Positions 17,434-24,802 of a DNA stretch of 36,988 bases are shown here, piece by piece. Below the pieces are notes generated by a model. It saw only the letters and a list, made by a program, of their open reading frames with translations, had not been told where the DNA came from and made no database searches. This DNA comes from Paenibacillus ihuae (GTDB lineage: Bacteria > Bacillota > Bacilli > Paenibacillales > Paenibacillaceae): contig NZ_LN831198.1 of the NCBI RefSeq assembly GCF_001368795.1, forward strand, positions 1,647,747 through 1,684,734, written 5' to 3'. Position numbers and translations under genes: made by a program. The number at the start of each line of letters is the position of its first letter. Position 1 is the stretch's first letter.

Positions 17434-18279
17434 TTGGAGTTTAAGGGAGCTATGGGCGGTTTATACCGCCTCACGGAATGGATTTCACGGATCGCTTTCA
17501 GTAATATTTTATGGGCGTTATGTTCGATTCCATTTCTGTTTATGGCAGTTATGAAAATGATTATGCTAGGTTCGGGTGCAGGTGGGCCGAATGAACAGAT
17601 TACACTGAACTGGACGCTGGGTATTCTGGCCCCGTTCACTGTGTTTCCTGCTACGGCAGCCCTGTTCACAGTTGTGCGCAAGTGGGTTATGGGTAATACG
17701 GATGTCAGCACGTTCCGCACTTTTTTTCAGGGGTACAAAGAGAATTATTTCAAGAGCATGCTTGGGGGACTCATCTATACCGTGCTGTTTGTTGTGATGT
17801 ACGTCGATGTGACCGTATACATGACGCAAATGGCCAACTTCAAGATCGTAGGGATCCTGATGTTGGTGCTGATGATTATTTTGTTCGTCTCCATGTTTAA
17901 TTTCTTCTCTATTGTTGTTCATTATCAAATGACCTTCAAAGAAGTAGTGACTAACTCTGTACTGTTGACGATCGCCCGGCCGATCCGAGTGTTCTCTACG
18001 CTAATCGGTGCAGCAGTGCTTGTTTATATAGGTCTGCGGTACCCGGTATTATACGCGATATGTATTCCTACATTAATCGCTATGTTCGCCTTCTTCAACT
18101 TCTACGCCACGTATAACAAACTGCAGCTGCAGGTGGAGAAGAAGAAGCAGGAGGAGCTGGAGGCTCAAGAGGCTGCGGAAAGAGAAGCAGCGGAACGGCT
18201 CATGAACGACGATGATGAAGATGACGATGAGGATATGGACGATGTTAATGACGCTGATAAAGAGCCAAAGCGGATTTAA
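17434..18279 (+). CDS. YesL-like (DUF624) membrane protein
   Basis: 281 aa. It opens MEFKGAMGGLYRLTEWISRIAF and the first helix includes NILWALCSIPFLF, the DUF624/YesL signature. The fold has about five or six membrane segments, with PATAALFTVVRKWVMGNTDVSTFRTFF in the first loop. The C-terminal ~50 residues are a Glu/Gln/Lys-rich helix (VEKKKQEELEAQEAAEREAAERL), then a very acidic tail (DDDEDDDEDMDD). YesL genes often sit beside sugar ABC operons, but none is here. The start is TTG, with AGGAGG seven nucleotides upstream. The acidic tail could be a cytoplasmic interaction or ion-binding segment; that is inference. Confidence 0.85.
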   Translation: MEFKGAMGGLYRLTEWISRIAFSNILWALCSIPFLFMAVMKMIMLGSGAGGPNEQITLNWTLGILAPFTVFPATAALFTVVRKWVMGNTDVSTFRTFFQGYKENYFKSMLGGLIYTVLFVVMYVDVTVYMTQMANFKIVGILMLVLMIILFVSMFNFFSIVVHYQMTFKEVVTNSVLLTIARPIRVFSTLIGAAVLVYIGLRYPVLYAICIPTLIAMFAFFNFYATYNKLQLQVEKKKQEELEAQEAAEREAAERLMNDDDEDDDEDMDDVNDADKEPKRI

Positions 18280-18348
18280 CATGTTCTAAACATTCATCGG
18301 CAAAAGAGACGAGAATATTATTCCAGTGTTAATTAAAGCGCATACAGG

Positions 18349-18377
18349 TTTACTTTTTCGTCAAAACGCAATATAAT
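18349..18377 (+). promoter_or_regulatory. Promoter of the 6S RNA gene
   Basis: A perfect TATAAT (18372-18377) and TTTACT (18349-18354) with a 17-nt spacer. The start is predicted near 18384. Confidence 0.65.
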
Positions 18378-18383
18378 AGATAT

Positions 18384-18573
18384 AAATCCTGCGATGTACG
18401 TTACGGTTGCTCGTTGTTTTGAACCAATGATAATGTCTTGGGAGACTTATTACGAAGCGCGGCTGAACAGCCCTGTCTATACGACTTGGGGAATTCAAAA
18501 ACGACTTCTGCGGTCACCCACCTGCTATAGCAGGTTCAGAAGACACTGTAGCCGGACGGCATAAGCGGGTTTT
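18384..18573 (+). ncRNA. ssrS: 6S RNA (SsrS/BsrA type)
   Basis: This is a ~190-nt non-coding stretch between two genes with its own promoter. Its 5' end CCTGCGATG..CGTTACGGTT can pair with the 3' end AGCCGGACG..CATAAGCGGG to form the long closing helix. The interior contains GAACCAATGATAATGTCTTG, GGAGACTTATTACGAAGC and a hairpin CACCTGCTATAGCAGGTTC, which I recognise as the arrangement of Bacillales 6S RNA. 6S RNA mimics an open promoter and sequesters the SigA-RNA polymerase holoenzyme. Ends are estimates, because 6S RNAs in Bacillus are processed. Confidence 0.8.
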
Positions 18574-18587
18574 CTACTGATTTTGAC

Positions 18588-18633
18588 AAGGTGCCCTGTA
18601 TCCCGCTTATCCGCGGGGACGGGGTACCTTTTT
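18588..18633 (+). terminator. Terminator downstream of 6S RNA
   Basis: AAGGTGCCCTGTATCCCGC (18588-18606) pairs with GCGGGGACGGGGTACCTT (18613-18630), and TTTTT follows. The left arm plus loop, CCCGCTTAT (18602-18610), is also perfectly complementary to ATAAGCGGG (18561-18569) in the 6S 3' end, so a competing structure exists. Confidence 0.85.
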
Positions 18634-18779
18634 GTTTGAGGTTTTTGCTTCTTTGAGAGGGTATGTGTGCTGCTCTTACTACATAGAAGGTCAGGAAAGT
18701 GAGCTATGCTCTTTTGTTCCTGTGATAAGAATGTTACACTGATAATAATGAACTTGGGATTTGAAGAGGGGGAAAAATT

Positions 18780-19169
18780 TTGTCGCTCAAAAGAACCTTG
18801 GTCGGTTTATTTCGCAGTCATGACGGAACAAGCGACCGTGCAAAAGACCCGGCCTTAAAGACACGTTATTACAATCTTTCTAAAGACAAGGCGTGGGATG
18901 AAGTATCGTCAACGCTGAAGAAGGTTCCTGGTTTCAAGGTACTTCATGAAGTGCAGTCTGTAGGGGAGATTACCCTGGAGAAAAGAACGGCATTCGGCCG
19001 TACACTGGATATTACCGTATCGGTCCTGAACACCTCGCCGGTGCGTTGTGGTGTGGATATGTACTCTGCCTCCAGAGGATCGCTTGGTGATCTGGGTGCC
19101 AATTACCGTGTCATTCAGCGTCTCTTCGAGTCGCTTGATAAGAAGCTGGGCAAATACAAGACCGAATAA
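18780..19169 (+). CDS. DUF1499-like cytosolic protein
   Basis: 129 aa. It starts at TTG with GAGGGGG seven nucleotides upstream. A basic opening SLKRTLVGLFRSHDG is followed by TRYYNLSKDKAWDEVSSTLKKVPGF, a beta-rich part (EITLEKRTAFGRTLDITVSVL) and the conserved block YSASRGSLGDLGANYRVI. That block resembles the SxSRxGxxDxGxNxxRI signature of DUF1499 proteins. No signal or membrane helix is present. The gene stands alone between the 6S terminator and its own strong terminator. Molecular function is unknown for the family. Confidence 0.7.
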   Translation: MSLKRTLVGLFRSHDGTSDRAKDPALKTRYYNLSKDKAWDEVSSTLKKVPGFKVLHEVQSVGEITLEKRTAFGRTLDITVSVLNTSPVRCGVDMYSASRGSLGDLGANYRVIQRLFESLDKKLGKYKTE

Positions 19170-19262
19170 GTTCAGACCGGTCTTCGTTGTTCAGGATTGT
19201 ATGCGGTTTCGGAAAATGCTGAGACTGTACAAAAAACAATAATAAATAAGGTTGCCTATAGC

Positions 19263-19300
19263 AAAAAGCGGGAGAAGGATGACCTTCTGCCGCTTTTTTT
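19263..19300 (+). terminator. Rho-independent terminator
   Basis: AAAAAGCGG-G-AGAAGG-ATGA-CCTTCT-G-CCGCTTTTTTT, a long near-perfect stem with a T run, after the DUF1499-like gene. Confidence 0.92.
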
Positions 19301-19344
19301 ATAGATAACAGTATGGTTATGTGTCAAAATGATCGCTGAGGTGA

Positions 19345-19863
19345 TTACAGTAATTCCTTCACGGCAGCGATGGCAGCTTCATAATTAGGATGCTCGGCCA
19401 TCTCACTCAGGTACTCCACGTAAGTTAATTTGTCGTTTTTGTCCACGACGAAGATGGAGCGCATATCCAGGCGGAATTCCTTGATCAGCACACCGTAAGC
19501 TTGTCCGAATGCAGCTTCTTTGTGATCCGAGAGGGTAATAACCCGGTCAATGCCGGCAGCGCCGCACCAGCGGGCTTGGGCGAACGGCAGGTCTGTGCTG
19601 ATGGTGAGGATGACCACATCGTCACCGAGCTCTGCGGCTTCGCTGTTGAAGCGGCGGGTCTGGGCATCGCATACGCCTGTATCCAGGGAAGGTACAACGC
19701 TAATCAGCTTAATTTTGCCGGCGTAATCACTGAGGGAGCTATCCTCCAGCAGGTTCTTGCTTACCACGAAATCCGGTGCGGCATCTCCGGCCTGCAGCTT
19801 AGGGCCTACGAGAGTGATCGGGTTGCCTTTGAATGTAGCTACGCCTGTTCTTTCTTGCGTCAT
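19345..19863 (-). CDS. tpx: Thiol peroxidase (atypical 2-Cys peroxiredoxin)
   Basis: 172 aa. It reduces hydroperoxides using thioredoxin in the cytosol. The peroxidatic Cys65 lies in PSLDTGVC, the Tpx signature, with the resolving Cys100 in ARWCGAAG. The N-terminus VATFKGNPITLVG and the C-terminal EYLSEMAEHPNYEAA match the family, and the length is exactly typical. Start ATG with AAGGAGG about 10 nt upstream. It is divergent from the rhomboid gene. A TATAAT on the minus strand at 19915-19920 is a possible -10. I saw no clear PerR box. Confidence 0.96.
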   Translation of the reverse strand: MTQERTGVATFKGNPITLVGPKLQAGDAAPDFVVSKNLLEDSSLSDYAGKIKLISVVPSLDTGVCDAQTRRFNSEAAELGDDVVILTISTDLPFAQARWCGAAGIDRVITLSDHKEAAFGQAYGVLIKEFRLDMRSIFVVDKNDKLTYVEYLSEMAEHPNYEAAIAAVKELL

Positions 19864-19974
19864 GTCCTTGTTTCCTCCTTGAATTGCATTATTGGATTGT
19901 TACTGCCAGAATAAATTATAATCTTTTTAGAAGGTTAAAGTCCAACCGGACAACATACATAAAGGATGGGTGCT

Positions 19975-20601
19975 ATGATATTTATACGTTATGAGAATTG
20001 GAAAAGCTATCTGCGGTATTATCCAGTAACGGTTATTCTGTTGTTGGCAAATGTACTGATGTTCGTCATAGTGTCACTGAACGGCGGTTCAACCAACCTG
20101 GATACACTAGTGAAGTATGGGGCTGTTGTGGACAACGGTCCGGAGAAGGAAGAGCTGTGGCGATATTTTGCTGCGATCTTTTTGCATAACGGCTTTGCCC
20201 ATTTGTTCTTTAACAGCTTCTCACTGCTGGTGTTTGCGCCTCCGCTGGAGCGCCTGCTGGGCTGGTGGCGGTATGCAATCCTCTATGTGATCGGCGGTTT
20301 TCTGGCTAATATTCTTTCGGTTGCTCTCGGCGGCACGCCTGAACCGTACACGGCCACAGTTTCTGTCGGCGCTTCAGGGGCGATTTATGCTGTCTATGGT
20401 GCGTTTTTATATATTGCCGCGATTCAGCGGGGAATGATGGATGAAGGCTCGCGTAAAACGCTGTACGGGCTGTTAGTCGTGGGGATTATTATGTCATTTG
20501 CTACGCCAAATATTAATTGGATCGCCCATTTGGGCGGATTGGTGGCCGGATTTTTCCTGTATGGTCTGATTATCCGTATTTTCAAAAGACGAAGAAGATA
20601 G
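19975..20601 (+). CDS. Rhomboid family intramembrane serine protease
   Basis: 208 aa with six hydrophobic segments. The catalytic Ser134 is in SVGASGAIYAVYGAF (GxSG) and His185 in NWIAHLGGLVAG. The loop-helix HNGFAHLFFNSFSL at 71-84 supplies the conserved HxxxHxxxN. It cleaves within membrane-spanning segments; substrates are unknown. Start: ATG at 19975 with AAAGGA eight nucleotides upstream. An ATG nine bases earlier is too close to the same site. The C-terminus is strongly basic (KRRRR). The LysR gene follows after 14 nt, so they are likely co-transcribed. Confidence 0.93.
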   Translation: MIFIRYENWKSYLRYYPVTVILLLANVLMFVIVSLNGGSTNLDTLVKYGAVVDNGPEKEELWRYFAAIFLHNGFAHLFFNSFSLLVFAPPLERLLGWWRYAILYVIGGFLANILSVALGGTPEPYTATVSVGASGAIYAVYGAFLYIAAIQRGMMDEGSRKTLYGLLVVGIIMSFATPNINWIAHLGGLVAGFFLYGLIIRIFKRRRR

Positions 20602-20615
20602 GAGAGGGTGGGGAA

Positions 20616-21530
20616 GTGGAGCTAAGACAGCTGCAGTACTTTTTGAAGGTTGCCCAAAAAGAACATGTCACCAGAGCGGCAGAAGAGCTGCATGTAGCCC
20701 AATCAGCGGTAAGCCGCCAGATTCACCAGCTGGAGCAGGAGCTCGGGGTAGACTTGTTTATGCAAAAGGGCCGAAATCTGCAGCTCACTCCGGTAGGGCA
20801 ACTTTTTTGCAAACGGGTAGAGTCGCTGCTGAAGGATTTGGAGCGCTCGGTGGCTGAGGTGCATGAATTTTTAGACCCCGAGCTTGGCGAAATCCGCATC
20901 GGTTTTCCGCACAGCCTTGGCACTCATCTAATTCCTTCTATTGTAGCGGAATTCCGGCGCCTATATCCTAATGTCAGATTCCGCTTCAAACAAGGGACAT
21001 ACTCTTCTTTGATCAAAGATGTGATCTCAGGTGAGGTAGATTTGGCGTTCATATCTCCCTTTCCGGAAAATGATGGTCATGTCGCCGGAGATATCGTGAT
21101 GACCGAGGAGTTGTTCGCGATTCTGCCGCAGCATCACCCGCTTGCGGGGGAGGCTGTGATCCGCCTGGAACAGCTGCGTGAGGAGAAATTCGTCTTGTTC
21201 AGCCAAGGGTATTCCTTAAGGCCGATCGTATGGCAAGCCTGTGTTCAGGCTGGATTCAAACCGCAGATCGCCTTTGAGGGCGGAGAGACGGACACGATCC
21301 GTGGTTTGGTGGCCGCGGGAATGGGGGTAAGCCTGCTTCCGGAAACGGCGCTCTATCAGACGAACCCGATGCAGCCTGCCCAGGTTAGGGTGGTAGAGCC
21401 GACTATAACCCGTACTGTAGGTATCATTCACCGCAGTGAGGGTAAGCTGCCGCTGGTGGCCAGATCCTTCCGTACCTTCCTGCTTACCTATTTCAAGGAC
21501 AAAAACAACAATACCCCGGTTGGCTCATAG
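20616..21530 (+). CDS. LysR family transcriptional regulator (GltC-like)
   Basis: 304 aa. The N-terminal winged helix (ELRQLQYFLKVAQ, then AAEELHVAQSAVSRQIHQLE) and a C-terminal effector domain of the periplasmic-binding fold (IRIGFPHSLGTHLIPSIVAEF, GLVAAGMGVSLLPE) are clear. The whole length resembles B. subtilis GltC/YybE in remembered sequence, but no gltAB operon is nearby, so the target is unknown. The start is GTG, with GAGGG seven nucleotides upstream. It is likely co-transcribed with the rhomboid gene. Its stop codon lies in the loop of the terminator hairpin. Confidence 0.92.
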   Translation: MELRQLQYFLKVAQKEHVTRAAEELHVAQSAVSRQIHQLEQELGVDLFMQKGRNLQLTPVGQLFCKRVESLLKDLERSVAEVHEFLDPELGEIRIGFPHSLGTHLIPSIVAEFRRLYPNVRFRFKQGTYSSLIKDVISGEVDLAFISPFPENDGHVAGDIVMTEELFAILPQHHPLAGEAVIRLEQLREEKFVLFSQGYSLRPIVWQACVQAGFKPQIAFEGGETDTIRGLVAAGMGVSLLPETALYQTNPMQPAQVRVVEPTITRTVGIIHRSEGKLPLVARSFRTFLLTYFKDKNNNTPVGS

Positions 21531-21547
21531 CCTTCCGGGGTATTGTT
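21507..21547. terminator. Bidirectional terminator overlapping the LysR stop codon
   Basis: AACAATACCCCGG (21507-21519) pairs perfectly with CCGGGGTATTGTT (21535-21547). The plus strand continues TGTTCAATT and the minus strand continues GTTTTTGTCC, so it can end both LysR and the convergent metallopeptidase transcripts. Confidence 0.8.
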
Positions 21548-21579
21548 TGTTCAATTATGTGAGAAAGCCGAAATTAGGT

Positions 21580-22254
21580 TTAGTCGCGGTTGCCAAGGAA
21601 CATCATGATCAAGCGCAGGAGCTCGAGCAGTGAGACCAAAGCGGCGGCAACATAAGTCAAGGCGGCTGCATTCAGAACCTTGGCGACGCCTCGTTCTTCC
21701 TCGTTTCGGATGAAGCCCTGTTCTACCATAATCTGGCGGGCCCGGCTGCTAGCGTTAAATTCAACCGGAAGCGTCACAAGCTGGAACGCTACAGCGGCTG
21801 AGAAGAAGATTATACCCAGACCTACCAGATTCATGGAGCTGAACAGGAAGCCCGCCAGCAGCATGAATGGGGCTACACCGGAAGCGAAATTCACGACCGG
21901 GAACATCCGGTGGCGGAGTGCCAGCATCGGATAACGTTCTTTATGCTGGATGGCATGACCGATCTCGTGGCAGGCCACGGAGACAGCTGCGATAGAGCTC
22001 TCGTAATAGACTGCCTCGGAGAGCCGGACAACCCGGTGGATCGGGTCATAATGGTCGGACAATGTTCCGCGGACCGGTTCAATGGGAACGTCGTGCAGAC
22101 CGTTGGCATCAAGCATACGCCGTGCTGCTTCGTATCCGGTTAAGCCGTTCATGTTGGCCACTTTAGCCCATTTATTAAAATTGCCCTTCACTCTGAACTG
22201 GGCCCACAACGAAAATAGAAAAGCAACAATTACTAATAGATACATTAAAGCCAT
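21580..22254 (-). CDS. Membrane zinc metallopeptidase (YugP family)
   Basis: 224 aa. A hydrophobic N-terminus (LMYLLVIVAFLFSLWAQF) anchors the protein, and the zinc motif HEIGH is at residues 96-100 in SVACHEIGHAIQH. Membrane segments follow (GVAPFMLLAGFLFSSM, LVGLGIIFFSAAVAFQLV). The NASSRA block typical of the YugP/DUF2268-like family and a C-terminal hydrophobic region complete it. Start ATG with GGAGG eight nucleotides upstream. The substrate is unknown; a membrane quality-control role is inference. The MerR gene lies 34 nt upstream on the same strand, giving a possible two-gene unit. Confidence 0.9.
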   Translation of the reverse strand: MALMYLLVIVAFLFSLWAQFRVKGNFNKWAKVANMNGLTGYEAARRMLDANGLHDVPIEPVRGTLSDHYDPIHRVVRLSEAVYYESSIAAVSVACHEIGHAIQHKERYPMLALRHRMFPVVNFASGVAPFMLLAGFLFSSMNLVGLGIIFFSAAVAFQLVTLPVEFNASSRARQIMVEQGFIRNEEERGVAKVLNAAALTYVAAALVSLLELLRLIMMFLGNRD

Positions 22255-22288
22255 CTTTCATTCCTCCAAGTAATGTAAGTGAGTTAGT

Positions 22289-22720
22289 TTACATTGGCGG
22301 CCCCTGTGTCAGCAGAAGCCGAATCGCTTCCATGCAGGCAACACCTTGCGGAATCAGAGCGGCAAGTGCACGTTTGGCTTGAACTGGCTTTAATCCGCTG
22401 ATCATCGGTTCCAGTGCTTTTACTTCGCGTTCCAAACGCTGCATCTGAAGCTCCAGCAGGGCAAGTTTGTCTGAAACGTCAGTTTCAGGAGTGGCCGAAT
22501 TCCATTTGTTCATCATGGATTTAATTTCTACCAATGTATATTTCTCTTGCTTTAGTTGGTTAATACGTTCTAATGCGATTAAAGTTTCATGGTTGTACAG
22601 CCGGTAATTCTTCATGCTTCTCGATTCTGGAACGATAAGCCCCAGCTTCGTATAGTAATCGATGGTTCGTTCACTTATATTAGCTGCCTTTGCCAGTTCT
22701 CCAATCCGGTATAGGATCAT
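22289..22720 (-). CDS. MerR family transcriptional regulator
   Basis: 143 aa. The winged-helix MerR domain occupies residues 1-72 (YRIGELAKAANISERTIDYYTKLGLI...SRSMKNYRLYNHETL). The dimerisation coiled coil is around 82-105 (DKLALLELQMQRLEREVKALEPM), and a short C-terminus carries one Cys. There is no metal- or drug-binding domain, so the effector is unknown. The ribosome site is weak (GGGGAT very close to the ATG), but the family N-terminus fixes the start. It is transcribed ahead of the YugP-type peptidase and may autoregulate that pair. Confidence 0.9.
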   Translation of the reverse strand: MILYRIGELAKAANISERTIDYYTKLGLIVPESRSMKNYRLYNHETLIALERINQLKQEKYTLVEIKSMMNKWNSATPETDVSDKLALLELQMQRLEREVKALEPMISGLKPVQAKRALAALIPQGVACMEAIRLLLTQGPPM

Positions 22721-23296
22721 ATCCCCATGCTATTTCACCTCGTTTGCGAAATCATTCTGCTTGAATGAGCGATAATTTTTTACTAATAGTTCTATATTAA
22801 ATGATACCAAATGACGAACCGTACAGTCAAACGTCATACTTACTTTATGTATATGCAGAAGGAGCTGAATACATACTGCTGAGAATATAACGATAGGATT
22901 TCTGCTAGGATGCCGATGGCCCCCCCGTATGAGTTGGAGGGTAAAGGGAAGATATGGAGGCATACAAGTTTTAATCTAACATGTAATGTGATGTTTATTG
23001 ATGGTATTCATTTTTGACGCGATTGTCATTATAAAAAGGGTGCTTGTCGATATTCATATTGGTTATTTGCTTTATTAGAGGGAAGGATTAGTTTATTTAA
23101 CATGATGGAGCATGTTTAAGCCGAAGAGTTAATAAAAATACATTAAAGAAGATGCAGCGTCTGAATCCGTTTGCAGAAAAATGGCCTATGGATTAGCGAA
23201 AAGCCTTCATTCAACAGCAATTCTGTGTGAATACGGTTAAATAGTGTGGAATTCATCATCGTTCTAAATAATTTAAATGCATTCAAAAAAATAGTC
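22721..23296. other. AT-rich intergenic region without a supported gene
   Basis: About 575 bp between merR and the amt promoter. Base composition is visibly more AT-rich than the flanking genes. I found no open frame with both a ribosome site and protein-like content. The open frame at 22730-22963 on the minus strand has neither. A small AACATG-N6-CATGTT dyad lies at 23099-23116, and C7 at about 22920-22926. Upstream control elements for amt may lie here. Confidence 0.5.
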
Positions 23297-23326
23297 TTGT
23301 CAATTTACCTGACTTCTGATTATAAT
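23297..23326 (+). promoter_or_regulatory. Promoter of amt, with an imperfect GlnR/TnrA box over the -35
   Basis: TTGTCA (23297-23302), 18-nt spacer, TATAAT (23321-23326). The stretch TGTCA-N7-TGACT (23298-23314) matches the TGTNA-N7-TNACA GlnR/TnrA consensus except for the last base. Confidence 0.7.
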
Positions 23327-23347
23327 GACATTAAGAGTTTCACGCTT

Positions 23348-23364
23348 TGTTAGAAAATATAACA
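23348..23364 (+). promoter_or_regulatory. Perfect GlnR/TnrA binding box in the amt leader
   Basis: TGTTAGAAAATATAACA fits TGTNA-N7-TNACA exactly. It lies about 15-31 nt downstream of the predicted transcription start and 18 nt before the amt start codon, a position expected to block transcription when bound. Confidence 0.8.
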
Positions 23365-23382
23365 TTGGGGAGTGGGGTTAAG

Positions 23383-24771
23383 ATGAAGAAAAAGATGTTG
23401 ATGATGTTTCTGGCCATGATCACGCTGATGATCTATCCTGTCAGTGCCTTTGCTGCTGAGGGACCGGCAACACCGGATTTACAGATCGGTCTGGATACGG
23501 CGTTTACTTTTCTGGCATTTATCTTAGTATTCTTTATGCAGGCTGGGTTTGCAATGCTTGAAGCAGGTTCGGTCCGGATGAAGAACGCCGGTCACGTTGC
23601 CGGTAAAACGGTACTGACACTGGCAATTGCAAGCTTATGTTTCTGGGCCTTCGGTTTTGGTCTTGGCTTCGGTAACGGTAACGGCTTCTTCGGAACAACG
23701 GGTTTCTTCTACGGCGGTGAATCAACCGCATCGTCATTTGAATCCCTGGCTTTCTCTGATGTAACCTTGAACGTTAAATTCCTGTTCCAAATGGCGTTTG
23801 CCGCAGTTTCCCTGGCTATCGTGTCCGGTGGTATGGCGGAACGTGCTAAGCTCAGCGTCTACATTATATTCGGCATTTTGTTCTCGGTAGTTATCTACCC
23901 GGTTGTTGCCCATTGGGTTTGGGGCGGCGGCTGGTTGGCAGAACTGGGTATGCAAGACTATGCAGGTTCCACAGTTGTCCACCTTACAGGTGCAACGGCG
24001 GCTGTAGTTGCAACAATTCTGCTTAAACCTCGTCTTGGCAAGTTCAATAAAGAAGGTAAGCCGGTCATTATCCCTGGACATAACCAAGTGTTCACGGTGC
24101 TGGGTGTGATCATTCTGTGGTTCGGATGGTTCGGCTTTAACCCAGGTAGTGCATTGTCCCCTATGGGCGGATTCTTCGGACACGTTGCGTTGACCACTAA
24201 CCTGGCAGCAGCTGCAGGCGGTCTGGCTGCACTGATTGCTTCGTGGTTGTACTTTGGTAAATCTGATATTCCTGCAATGCTGAACGGTGTACTGGCTGCG
24301 CTGGTTGCTATTACAGGTGCCTGTGCGTTCGTTGATCCTTGGGCAGCAATTCTCATCGGTTTTGTAGCTGGTGCTTTTACCTTCATGACTTCACAATGGC
24401 TGGAACGTGCGGGTCTTGATGATCCGATCTATGCTTTCTCCGTACACGGTATTGCTGGGATTTGGGGTGCGATTTCCACAGGTTTGTTCGCAACTCCTGA
24501 ACTTGTTGAAACTGTTGGGATTGGTAAAGAAGGTTTATTCTATGGAGGCGGCGTTCATCAATTGGGAGTGCAAGTACTCGGTGTAGCTGGTACCTTTGTA
24601 TTTGTAGCTGTAATGTCTTTCATCATCCTGTATGTAATCAAGATGGTTAATGGCCTACGTGTTACTGAAGAGGAAGAATTGATGGGACTGGATATCAGTG
24701 AGCATGGTACGTATGGTTATCCTGAACAAATGAAACTGATTGCTGAATCGGATTCCAAAACCCAAAAATAG
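23383..24771 (+). CDS. amt: Ammonium transporter (Amt/MEP/Rh family)
   Basis: 462 aa. An N-terminal signal-like segment (MKKKMLMMFLAMITLM...SAFAAEG) precedes 11 membrane helices. The conserved pore histidines are His200 in GSTVVHLTGA and His355 in SVHGIAGIWGA. FMQAGFAMLEAG and GFNPGSALSP are family blocks. It imports ammonium through a trimeric pore under nitrogen limitation. Start: ATG at 23383 with GTGGGG close upstream. A TTG further upstream would place the GlnR box inside the coding region and is rejected. No PII gene follows; a DUF294 nucleotidyltransferase starts 31 nt downstream instead. Confidence 0.97.
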   Translation: MKKKMLMMFLAMITLMIYPVSAFAAEGPATPDLQIGLDTAFTFLAFILVFFMQAGFAMLEAGSVRMKNAGHVAGKTVLTLAIASLCFWAFGFGLGFGNGNGFFGTTGFFYGGESTASSFESLAFSDVTLNVKFLFQMAFAAVSLAIVSGGMAERAKLSVYIIFGILFSVVIYPVVAHWVWGGGWLAELGMQDYAGSTVVHLTGATAAVVATILLKPRLGKFNKEGKPVIIPGHNQVFTVLGVIILWFGWFGFNPGSALSPMGGFFGHVALTTNLAAAAGGLAALIASWLYFGKSDIPAMLNGVLAALVAITGACAFVDPWAAILIGFVAGAFTFMTSQWLERAGLDDPIYAFSVHGIAGIWGAISTGLFATPELVETVGIGKEGLFYGGGVHQLGVQVLGVAGTFVFVAVMSFIILYVIKMVNGLRVTEEEELMGLDISEHGTYGYPEQMKLIAESDSKTQK

Positions 24772-24802
24772 ATAGTAACTTTACCGACTGGAGGCGGACC
24801 GA

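Noticed and set aside
18073..18282. A 69-codon Leu/Ile-rich minus-strand frame behind the YesL-like gene.
   Set aside because: It is the complement of the Glu/Lys and Asp-rich tail codons, which read as Leu/Phe/Ile on the other strand; no start signals.
19864..19974. A PerR box in the tpx/rhomboid intergenic region.
   Set aside because: TTATAATTTATTC lacks the second half of the TTATAAT-N-ATTATAA consensus.
22730..22963. A 77-codon minus-strand frame upstream of merR.
   Set aside because: No ribosome site, no protein-like pattern, and it lies in AT-rich intergenic sequence.
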